Source: Psychrobacter luti (GTDB lineage Bacteria > Pseudomonadota > Gammaproteobacteria > Pseudomonadales > Moraxellaceae). From it: DNA of 64,000 bases. The number at the start of each line of letters is the position of its first letter. Positions within the stretch are counted from its first letter, which is position 1. Location: positions 186,001 through 250,000 of the forward strand of contig NZ_JACHXL010000001.1 in assembly GCF_014192115.1 (NCBI RefSeq), written 5' to 3'. Both the position numbers and the translations under genes were made by a program. The notes beneath the pieces are model-generated. The model had not been told where the DNA came from and made no database searches. It saw only the letters and a program-made list of their open reading frames with translations. Below, piece after piece: positions 15,514 to 23,012 of this stretch.

Positions 15514-18500
15514 ATGAACCCAGTAGACCAGTTTACCCCGCAAGAGCCGATTTTATTTAAGCCGGTAGATTTGCTAGCGCCAGACTATATTGCCCAGTCG
15601 TCAGAAACGCTGCACGCCCGTATTTCACCTTTATATAGCGTGGATGAAGAACGTTGGTTATCCGAGTTATTGCCACTTGCCAAGCCGACAGATAGCGAAC
15701 GTGAAGCCGCTGCCACGCAGACGCGCCAACTGGTCGAGCACGTACGTAATGATGGCAAAGCTGTAAAAATGGTTGACTCATTATTGCTTGAATATAGCCT
15801 TGATACCCAAGAAGGTATTCTGCTCATGAGCTTAGCTGAGGCATTGATTCGCGTACCAGACAATTATACTGCCGATGCGCTGATTCATGACAAAATGAGT
15901 GTGGCTGACTGGAAAAAACATCTAAAAAACGACAACGGTTTTATGGTCAATGCCTCGACATGGGGCATGATGATGACCGGCCGTGTGGTCAGCATTGATA
16001 GTAACACGACAGCATCTGGATTTTTGGACCGTATGACTAAAAAAATGGGTGAGCCAGTCATTCGTAGTGCGATGCAAAAAGCCATGCGTATCATGGGTCA
16101 TCAGTTTGTGTTGGGTGAAACCATTGAAGACGCTAATAAAAACAGCCAACCTTATCGTAATAAAGGCTATACCTATTCATTTGATATGCTAGGTGAAGCA
16201 GCTATTACTCATAAAGACGCTGAAAAATACTTTAATGACTATCTGCATGCGATTAAAGCGACTGCCAGTATTAAAGTTAAAGAGGGTATGCCAAAGCCTT
16301 CGGTATCTATTAAGCTATCTGCCTTGCATCCGCGCTATGAAGCAACCCAAGAAGAGCAGGTCATGGGACTATTGCGTCAACGCTGTTTGCTATTGATTGA
16401 AGCGGCGCGTGAGGTCAATGTCGATATCAGTATCGATGCAGAAGAAGCTGATCGTCTTGAGATATCGTTAAAACTATTTGAGTCTCTATATCGCGATAAT
16501 TTGACAGCGGATTGGGATGGCTTAGGTATTGTAGTACAAGGTTACTCAAAACGCGCGATTGCTATTTTAGTGTGGCTAGCGCGCTTGGCAACTGAAGTCG
16601 GCGATCGTATTCCAGTACGTTTGGTAAAAGGTGCATATTGGGATACTGAGATTAAACTGGCGCAGCAAAAAGGTCTGTCAGGCTATCCTGTGTGGACGCG
16701 TAAAGAAGGTACCGATACCGCTTATCTTGCGTGCGCGCGTTTCTTATTATCCGAACATTTACGCGGGCTAATCTGGCCACAGTTTGCCACGCATAATGCG
16801 CACACGCTAGCGTCGATTATGACCATGAGTGCGCATAGAGATTTTGAGTTCCAACGCCTACACGGTATGGGCGATGCGCTTTATGACCATATCTTACAAG
16901 CTTATCAAATTCCAGTACGTATCTATGCGCCCGTTGGCGCGCATAAAGACTTGCTACCATATTTGGTACGTCGTCTACTTGAAAATGGTGCCAATAGCTC
17001 GTTTGTCCACCAGTTATTAGACAAATCTTATCCGATTGATAAGCTAACCGTGCATCCGTACGACAAATTATTGACCAACGATACTTTACATAATCCTGAT
17101 ATCCCGCTGCCGTTAGATATCTATGGCGAGCGCCGTGCCAGTTTCGGTCCCAATATCTTTGTAGAATCGCAATGGCTCCCGTTTAAAGCTGCTATTGATG
17201 GCCATCTACATAAAACGTGGTCAGCGACTTCTATTATTAATGGTAAAGCAGTTGATGAGTACGAAGCGGATGGTAACACCCATAAGCTTGAATCTCAGAA
17301 AGTGCGTGCGCCTTGGAATCATGAAGTCATCGCTGGTGATGTCAAATATGCCAATGCGGATTTGGCCGTTCAAGCTATCGATGTGGCGGTAGCAGGGCAA
17401 AGTGCATGGCAAGCAGTACCGGCAGCGCAGCGAGCTGCTATATTGCGTAAAGTAGCAGATTTATATGAAGAAAACTATGCTGAATTGATGGCGCTATGCC
17501 AGATTGAAGCTGGTAAAACCATGCAAGACGGTATCGATGAAATCAAAGAAGCGGTTGATTTTTGCCGTTTTTATGCCGACGAAGCAGAGCGTTTAGACGA
17601 CGTAGTCCATGAGTTTACAGATTTGTCTGGGAAAGACTCTCGTCAGGTTTATAAAGCGCGCGGTACTTTTGTATGTATCAGCCCTTGGAATTTCCCATTG
17701 GCGATCTATACGGGTCAAATCGTGGCGGCACTTGCAGCAGGCAATACAGTAGTAGCTAAGCCTGCTGAACAGACCAGCTTAATTGCTCATTTTGGTGCGC
17801 AGTTAATGTACCAAGCAGGTGTGCCAGCAGAAGCATTACAGCTAGTGATGGGTGCAGGCGATGTTGGTGGTGCTTTGACGGCAGCGGATAATATTGCAGG
17901 TGTTATCTTCACCGGTTCAACCCAAACGGCGCAGCGTATCAACCAAAGCTTAAACAATCATGTGCAAGCCAACGGCGAGCTACCAGTCTTTATTGCTGAG
18001 ACGGGTGGTCAAAATGCCATGATTGTTGACTCAACCGCATTACCTGAACAAGTGGTTAAAGATGCGGTATTGTCAGCCTTTGGCTCGGCCGGCCAACGTT
18101 GTTCAGCTTGTCGTATCTTATGCGTGCAAGAAGAAGTCGCGGATAATTTAATCGAATTGCTACAAGGTACTATGGCAGAATTGGTCGTCGGTAATCCACT
18201 GCACGTAACCACAGACGTAGGTCCGGTGATTGATGCGGATGCCAAGCGCAGTCTGGAGGCGCATATCGAACGTATGAGCGCTGAGCCAACCGCAAATATT
18301 TTGGCGCAGACACCTATCAGTGCAAGCTCGGTTGTCAGCGAAGAGCACTCTACCTTCGTCTTGCCAACAGCGATTGAGGTCAAAAGTATCGATGTCATCG
18401 GTGGCGAGCATTTTGGTCCGATATTGCATGTATTACGTTATAAAGCACCTGACCTTAACAAGCTTATCGATGCCATTAACGGTACTGGTTTTGGTTTGAC

Positions 18501-18741
18501 TTTAGGTATTCATAGCCGTATTGAAAATATTGCCGAGCATATTGAGCGCCGTGCGTTTGTCGGTAATACCTACATCAACCGTAACCAAATTGGTGCCGTC
18601 GTCAACGTTCAGCCATTTGGTGGCTGTGGTCTATCCGGTACAGGTCCAAAAGCAGGTGGTCCACATTATGTGGCTCGCTTGATGCAGCTGCGTTCTGAGT
18701 CAATAACGACTGAATCACTCACTCAAACACAAATCGCATAA
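15514..18741 (+). CDS. putA: Bifunctional proline dehydrogenase / glutamate-semialdehyde dehydrogenase PutA
   Basis: This 1075-residue enzyme oxidises proline to P5C with FAD and then P5C to glutamate with NAD. The FAD-binding proline dehydrogenase barrel is at about residues 130-450 (KPSVSIKLSALHPRY, DAEEADRLEISL, VRLVKGAYWDTEIK, FATHNAHT, FEFQRLHGMGD). The ALDH part starts near residue 560, with SPWNFPLAIYTGQ, FTGST, ETGGQNA and catalytic Cys863 in SAGQRCSACR. There is no N-terminal ribbon-helix-helix domain, so unlike E. coli PutA it should not bind its own promoter. It also lacks the C-terminal ALDH-like domain of long PutAs; that domain is encoded by the next gene, whose ribosome site overlaps this stop codon. 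The 3' end (QTQIA) is a clean terminus. Confidence 0.96.
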   Translation: MNPVDQFTPQEPILFKPVDLLAPDYIAQSSETLHARISPLYSVDEERWLSELLPLAKPTDSEREAAATQTRQLVEHVRNDGKAVKMVDSLLLEYSLDTQEGILLMSLAEALIRVPDNYTADALIHDKMSVADWKKHLKNDNGFMVNASTWGMMMTGRVVSIDSNTTASGFLDRMTKKMGEPVIRSAMQKAMRIMGHQFVLGETIEDANKNSQPYRNKGYTYSFDMLGEAAITHKDAEKYFNDYLHAIKATASIKVKEGMPKPSVSIKLSALHPRYEATQEEQVMGLLRQRCLLLIEAAREVNVDISIDAEEADRLEISLKLFESLYRDNLTADWDGLGIVVQGYSKRAIAILVWLARLATEVGDRIPVRLVKGAYWDTEIKLAQQKGLSGYPVWTRKEGTDTAYLACARFLLSEHLRGLIWPQFATHNAHTLASIMTMSAHRDFEFQRLHGMGDALYDHILQAYQIPVRIYAPVGAHKDLLPYLVRRLLENGANSSFVHQLLDKSYPIDKLTVHPYDKLLTNDTLHNPDIPLPLDIYGERRASFGPNIFVESQWLPFKAAIDGHLHKTWSATSIINGKAVDEYEADGNTHKLESQKVRAPWNHEVIAGDVKYANADLAVQAIDVAVAGQSAWQAVPAAQRAAILRKVADLYEENYAELMALCQIEAGKTMQDGIDEIKEAVDFCRFYADEAERLDDVVHEFTDLSGKDSRQVYKARGTFVCISPWNFPLAIYTGQIVAALAAGNTVVAKPAEQTSLIAHFGAQLMYQAGVPAEALQLVMGAGDVGGALTAADNIAGVIFTGSTQTAQRINQSLNNHVQANGELPVFIAETGGQNAMIVDSTALPEQVVKDAVLSAFGSAGQRCSACRILCVQEEVADNLIELLQGTMAELVVGNPLHVTTDVGPVIDADAKRSLEAHIERMSAEPTANILAQTPISASSVVSEEHSTFVLPTAIEVKSIDVIGGEHFGPILHVLRYKAPDLNKLIDAINGTGFGLTLGIHSRIENIAEHIERRAFVGNTYINRNQIGAVVNVQPFGGCGLSGTGPKAGGPHYVARLMQLRSESITTESLTQTQIA

Positions 18742-18745
18742 GGAG
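18740..18745 (+). promoter_or_regulatory. Ribosome binding site overlapping the putA stop codon
   Basis: AAGGAG lies seven bases before the ATG at 18753 and shares two bases with the putA TAA (18739-18741). It shows that the downstream PutA-tail gene is translated as a separate protein, probably coupled to putA. Confidence 0.75.
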
Positions 18746-18752
18746 TAGCAAG

Positions 18753-19445
18753 ATGGCGACTGAATTTAAAAAGAATCATGCCCAAGTTTGTGAATCTTGG
18801 CGATTACTTGGCGCGGTCAATCGCGCGACGTATCTACAAGCAGCTATTGCAAAATTGGCCTTGCTGACTGGCGATGTCAATAAAGCAAAGCGTTTATTCA
18901 CTCATTTATTGAGTGCCGCGCCCAGCTTAGACGAAGTACAGCGTATGACGGGCGCGACGGGTGAGTCTAACGATTTATACGTAACCGCTCGTGGCAAAAC
19001 TATGGTCATCGGCGGTGAGTCTGCACGCGCAATGGCAGTACTTGGGCAGTTAATCGCCGCATTATTGACTGGTAACGAGGTGATACTACATTGCCCAAGC
19101 CAAGATGAGATGTGCAATGAGGCAGCAAAGATACTGTATGACACTGGTATCAGCGACGATGTATTGAGTGTGGCGAACGATTCGCAAACCGTGACGCTGC
19201 TATATATCGATCGTTTGGCTCAAGTTGCAGTCTCAGGCAATAACAGCGAAGTACAAGCCATCAGTCAAGGACTTGCCAATACTGACGGTATCTTGACGCA
19301 AGTCATTAGCGTCACTGATATGGAAGGCTTTTCAGAGATGCTGACGCCTGATTACCTCTATCGCTTTGTCACCGAAAGGGTAAGAACCATTAATACCACA
19401 GCGATTGGTGGTAATGCGAGCTTATTAGAGCTTGGGACGGAGTAA
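18753..19445 (+). CDS. Stand-alone PutA C-terminal (ALDH-superfamily-like) domain protein
   Basis: The 230 residues match the C-terminal domain of long (type B/C) PutA proteins. GATGESNDLYVTARGK corresponds to the GPTGERNTY...R block of E. coli PutA. The ending RFVTERVRTINTTAIGGNASLLELG corresponds to the conserved final ER-x-SVNTAAAGGNASLMTIG type tail. In fused PutAs this domain caps the tunnel that channels P5C between active sites and helps assembly. Here it starts 11 bases after the putA stop, in another frame, with its own AAGGAG site, so it is a true separate gene. I infer that it binds the PutA chain to rebuild a long PutA. It has no catalytic Cys of its own. Confidence 0.8.
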   Translation: MATEFKKNHAQVCESWRLLGAVNRATYLQAAIAKLALLTGDVNKAKRLFTHLLSAAPSLDEVQRMTGATGESNDLYVTARGKTMVIGGESARAMAVLGQLIAALLTGNEVILHCPSQDEMCNEAAKILYDTGISDDVLSVANDSQTVTLLYIDRLAQVAVSGNNSEVQAISQGLANTDGILTQVISVTDMEGFSEMLTPDYLYRFVTERVRTINTTAIGGNASLLELGTE

Positions 19446-19506
19446 TAATCTCATATAGCTAAAAAGTTAAATTATTGCCAGTAGATAAAAAATAGAATCA
19501 CACATG

Positions 19507-19561
19507 ACGGTCAGTAATTGTTTTCCAAGCGCTTTGGTAAATGATTACTGACCGTTTTTTT
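19507..19561 (+). terminator. Intrinsic terminator of the putA unit
   Basis: The arms acggtcagtaat (19507-19518) and attactgaccgt (19544-19555) are perfectly complementary. A second dyad (ccaag..ctttgg) sits in the loop, and a run of T follows from 19555. Confidence 0.9.
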
Positions 19562-19743
19562 ATAGTCTTCTTAAAGTATTTACTATTTTGAATAGAAGTT
19601 AAAAACCTTTTGAATCCATAATTTTTTAGCTTGTAGGCGAACAATAGTGGTGATACTATAAATAAAACCTGACCAAATAGTCATCTTTTAATTAATGCTA
19701 TGACTAATAATAAGGTGCAAAAGCTCACTAGAGCAGCCTACAA

Positions 19744-19766
19744 CTATTAACAAGGATTGTTAATAG
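19744..19766. promoter_or_regulatory. Perfect 10-bp inverted repeat, probable operator of the xanthine permease gene
   Basis: ctattaacaa (19744-19753), gga, then ttgttaatag (19757-19766) is an exact dyad ending 32 bases before the permease ATG. The even, AT-rich 23-base form is typical of a dimeric repressor site. Similar sequence recurs before xdhA at 21210-21226 and 21256-21264. The regulator is not in the window. Confidence 0.55.
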
Positions 19767-19798
19767 ATTTAAGGTCATATTAATCAAGGATGATTAAA

Positions 19799-21160
19799 AT
19801 GTCTCAATCTTTAGAGCCTCAGAAAAACGCCGAGTTGATGTATCAGCTCAATGACAAGCCTAGCTTTTGGCCGGCAAGCTTTGCCGCTTTACAACATCTG
19901 CTGGCTAGTATCGTCGCTATTGTTACTCCTACCTTGATTGTCGCAGGAACCCTAGGTTTGGGCGATTATGTGCCTTATCTAATCAGCTGCGCGCTCATTT
20001 CATCTGGCATCGGAACATATATTCAATGTAAAAAAATAGGTCCTATAGGCGCTGGCATGCTCAGTTTGCAAGGTACTAGCTTTGCTTTCTTGACCGCTAT
20101 TATCGCTGCTGGACTGATTGTAAAAGGCCGAGGTGGTTCGCCAGAAGATATTTTAGCTACTATTTTTGGCGTTAGTTTTTGTGCCGCCTTTGTTGAAATT
20201 GTTCTTAGCCGCTTTATTCATAAATTAAAAAGAATATTTACCCCTGTGGTCACTGGTACCATTATTATTCTCATCGGTGTTCCGCTTATTGAAGTCGCCA
20301 TGACTGATATTGCAGGTGGTTTCGGTGCCGAAGATTTTGGCAGTTTGCAAAATCTGTTTTTAGGTATGGTTGTGCTGGTGTCAGTGATTGTATTTAACCG
20401 CTCAAAAAACCCACTATTAAGACTTTCCTCTATTGTCATTGCCTTAATCTTAGGAATGCTAGCTGCTTTTTTTATGGGCAGATTAGATTTTTCTTCATTA
20501 AACAATGTTGGTTTTATTACCATTCCTATCCCATTCAAATTTGGTTTTCAGTTTGATATCACCTCTTTTATTCCATTAGCTATCTTGTACTGTGTCAGCG
20601 CCCTTGAAACGACGGGCGATCTAACAGCCAATGCTGTAGTATCAAAAGAGCCTGTCAAAGGTCCTGTCTATCTTAATAGAATTCAAGGTGGGGTATTGGC
20701 AGATGGGGTCAACTCTATGATTGCTGCCACCTTAAATAGCATGCCATCGACCACCTTTAGTCAAAATAACGGCGTCATTGCGCTTACTGGGGTCGCCAGC
20801 CGTCATGTCGGTATTTATATTGCGGCTCTTATGATTATCATTGGGTTGTTTCCTATCTTTGGTGCCATATTGCAAATGATGCCGCAGCCAGTACTTGGTG
20901 GCGCAACATTGGTTATGTTTGGGACAGTAGCGGTAGCTGGTATAAAGGTTTTGGCTAGCGCTAAGCTTGATCGCCGTGATATGTTGATTATTGCTACCTC
21001 TGTGGGCATCGGTATCGGTGTGTCTATGGTACCTGAGGTATTATCACAAATGCCTGAATCAATACGTAACGTGCTGATATCGCCTGTCGCAATAGGTGCG
21101 ATTACTGCCATTGCATTGAGTTTATTTTTGCCAGAAGATACCCAAGACGCTGATATATAA
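19799..21160 (+). CDS. NCS2-family xanthine/uracil-type permease (probable xanthine or urate uptake)
   Basis: This 453-residue membrane protein belongs to the nucleobase-ascorbate transporter (NAT/NCS2) group, with about 14 hydrophobic segments. Signatures include FAALQHLLASIVAIVTPTLI near the N terminus, the half-helix region LQGTSFAFLTAI, SALETTGDLTANA, and the family motif region LNSMPSTTFSQNNGVIALTGVASR (near residue 310). The closest types are bacterial xanthine (XanP/XanQ) and urate (UacT) permeases. The ATG at 19799 is preferred because AAGGA lies eight bases before it; an ATG at 19790 overlaps that site. The gene precedes xdhABC-guaD on the same strand, supporting xanthine or a related purine as substrate. 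Confidence 0.87.
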   Translation: MSQSLEPQKNAELMYQLNDKPSFWPASFAALQHLLASIVAIVTPTLIVAGTLGLGDYVPYLISCALISSGIGTYIQCKKIGPIGAGMLSLQGTSFAFLTAIIAAGLIVKGRGGSPEDILATIFGVSFCAAFVEIVLSRFIHKLKRIFTPVVTGTIIILIGVPLIEVAMTDIAGGFGAEDFGSLQNLFLGMVVLVSVIVFNRSKNPLLRLSSIVIALILGMLAAFFMGRLDFSSLNNVGFITIPIPFKFGFQFDITSFIPLAILYCVSALETTGDLTANAVVSKEPVKGPVYLNRIQGGVLADGVNSMIAATLNSMPSTTFSQNNGVIALTGVASRHVGIYIAALMIIIGLFPIFGAILQMMPQPVLGGATLVMFGTVAVAGIKVLASAKLDRRDMLIIATSVGIGIGVSMVPEVLSQMPESIRNVLISPVAIGAITAIALSLFLPEDTQDADI

Positions 21161-21209
21161 AAGTAAATATTTAATAGAAGTGTGATTGGTAAATATTATT
21201 GTGTGGTAG

Positions 21210-21264
21210 CTATTAAGTGTTAATTGATTGGTTTGCGCCATCAAGCAAGTGTTTTTATTAACAA
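21210..21264. promoter_or_regulatory. Operator-like half-sites upstream of xdhA
   Basis: ctattaa-gtg-ttaattg (21210-21226) is a near-perfect dyad, and tattaacaa (21256-21264) repeats nine bases of the arm found before the xanthine permease gene. Both lie within 110 bases of the xdhA start. The similarity suggests one regulator for both transcription units; it is not proven. Confidence 0.4.
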
Positions 21265-21317
21265 TCTATGTAAGCTATTTAATTTCACAAAGCCCAATTT
21301 TTTAGCCGAGTATTGCT

Positions 21318-23012
21318 ATGATTAGTTTCTATCTGAATGGAAAGTACCATGAGATAAGCCACCTCAATCCGAATACGACGGTACTTGAGTATCTGCGCTT
21401 GCACGAATATCAAACTGATACTAAAGAAGGCTGCGGTAGTGGGGATTGTGGCGCATGTACGATTATGGCGCAACGTTTGCCTAATCATGCGATGAGCGAT
21501 TCTAGTGACAGCACTCCTTTTTATACCTTTAACTCCTGTATTGCTATATTGTCGTTGATGGATGGTCATCATTTAATGACCGCTTCTTACCTAGCGGACA
21601 ATCCAGCACATCATCCAGAGCGGGCGCTATTGCATCCTGCACAGCAGGCAATGGTTGATTGCCATGGCTCGCAATGTGGATTTTGTACTCCTGGTTTTGT
21701 GATGTCTCTGGCGAATCTTTATGAAAATAATCGTATGCAACAACAAAAGAATGCCAAGCAGGGTAGCTCAAATGATGACCCAAGCTATGATGATATTGTC
21801 GCCGCAATTTCAGGCAACCTATGCCGCTGTACCGGTTATCGACCCATTATCGAAGCAGGTCTAACAATGGGTAAAATTGGTCAGCAAAGAGACGCTGATG
21901 AAATGGTAGCAAAAGATTTAACGATAAGCTTAGCGACGGATGCGATGGCAAGTAACAGTAAGTCGCTACCTAAAAACGAGTCGTTCAATAAATCGAATCA
22001 AGCGTCAACTATTGAGCCTGCACTGAGTGAAGGGTCGCTGCAGCTATTCATTCCAAAGACAGTGGATGAGTTTAATCAGTTATTAGCTGTATATCCAAGT
22101 GCAACAATTTGGGCGGGTGGTACGGACTTGGGATTAAGCATTACCCAGCACTTGGTTGACCATGAAGTGATTATTCAGCTGTCTGCTATTGATAAACTAA
22201 AAGTGTGGTCATTGTCTGAATTAAATAAGTACACTGATAATAAAAAATCAGTACAAGAATTGACGTTTGGGGCTGGCATGACATATCAGCAAATGCTGCC
22301 AATACTGGAACATAACTTTCCTGCCTTTGCAGCATTATTCGCAAGAACCGCTTCACCGCAAATACGTAATATGGGTACGCTTGGCGGTAATATTGCTAAT
22401 GCCTCGCCAATCGGAGATTTACCACCAATCTTGCTGGCGTTAGAGGCACGCATTCATTTGCGTCATTGTAATCCCAATAATAGAGATATTGGTGGCGAAG
22501 ATGCCAGTGCTAAGGATGAAAGCAATGAACATAACAAAACATCCTATGTCGACGAGATAATACCTTTATCAGAATTTTTTCTAGATTATAAAAAAACAAA
22601 GCTACGGGCAGGCAGTTATATCGTTGCTATTCATATGCCACTGATGCAGGCTAATCAACATCTATTTATTCATAAAATTAGTAAGCGTTATGAAGATGAT
22701 ATTTCCGCTTGTTTGGTTGCCGTAAGAATCGATTTGTCAGCAGATGGTATGACTATCGACCATGCAAAAATCGGTCTCGGCGGTATGGCGGCTATACCCT
22801 TATTAGCAAAAAATTGCCAGCAAGCACTCGTAGGTCAGCCCCTTGAGCTTGCAAGTTTTAAGAAAGCTGCAAAAGCACTACCGATGGATGTCTCGCCATT
22901 AACAGATGTCAGAGCAAGCCGTGAGTATCGCTTGCATGTGGTGCAACGTTTACTAATTAAGTGTGGCAAGCAATTGTTGAAAGAGACGCAAACTGAGAGA
23001 GAATCATCATGA
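21318..23012 (+). CDS. xdhA: Xanthine dehydrogenase small subunit XdhA (2Fe-2S and FAD)
   Basis: This 564-residue subunit carries two [2Fe-2S] clusters and FAD. The plant-type ferredoxin motif CGSGDCGACTI is near residue 40. The second cluster is formed by CGFCTPGF (near 118) and CRCTGYRPI (near 172). A CO-dehydrogenase-type FAD domain follows, with WAGGTDLG and ASPQIRNMGTLGGNIANASPIGDLPP. It passes electrons from the molybdenum subunit to NAD. It is longer than typical (~480-500) owing to polar insertions at about residues 195-235 and 390-410. Its stop overlaps the xdhB start by four bases (ATGA), a tight operon junction. Confidence 0.95.
   Translation: MISFYLNGKYHEISHLNPNTTVLEYLRLHEYQTDTKEGCGSGDCGACTIMAQRLPNHAMSDSSDSTPFYTFNSCIAILSLMDGHHLMTASYLADNPAHHPERALLHPAQQAMVDCHGSQCGFCTPGFVMSLANLYENNRMQQQKNAKQGSSNDDPSYDDIVAAISGNLCRCTGYRPIIEAGLTMGKIGQQRDADEMVAKDLTISLATDAMASNSKSLPKNESFNKSNQASTIEPALSEGSLQLFIPKTVDEFNQLLAVYPSATIWAGGTDLGLSITQHLVDHEVIIQLSAIDKLKVWSLSELNKYTDNKKSVQELTFGAGMTYQQMLPILEHNFPAFAALFARTASPQIRNMGTLGGNIANASPIGDLPPILLALEARIHLRHCNPNNRDIGGEDASAKDESNEHNKTSYVDEIIPLSEFFLDYKKTKLRAGSYIVAIHMPLMQANQHLFIHKISKRYEDDISACLVAVRIDLSADGMTIDHAKIGLGGMAAIPLLAKNCQQALVGQPLELASFKKAAKALPMDVSPLTDVRASREYRLHVVQRLLIKCGKQLLKETQTERESS

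Noticed and set aside
18742-18752. Apparent frameshift splitting putA
   Set aside because: The second frame begins with its own ATG and AAGGAG, and the first ends after the complete ALDH domain, so two genes are more likely than an error.
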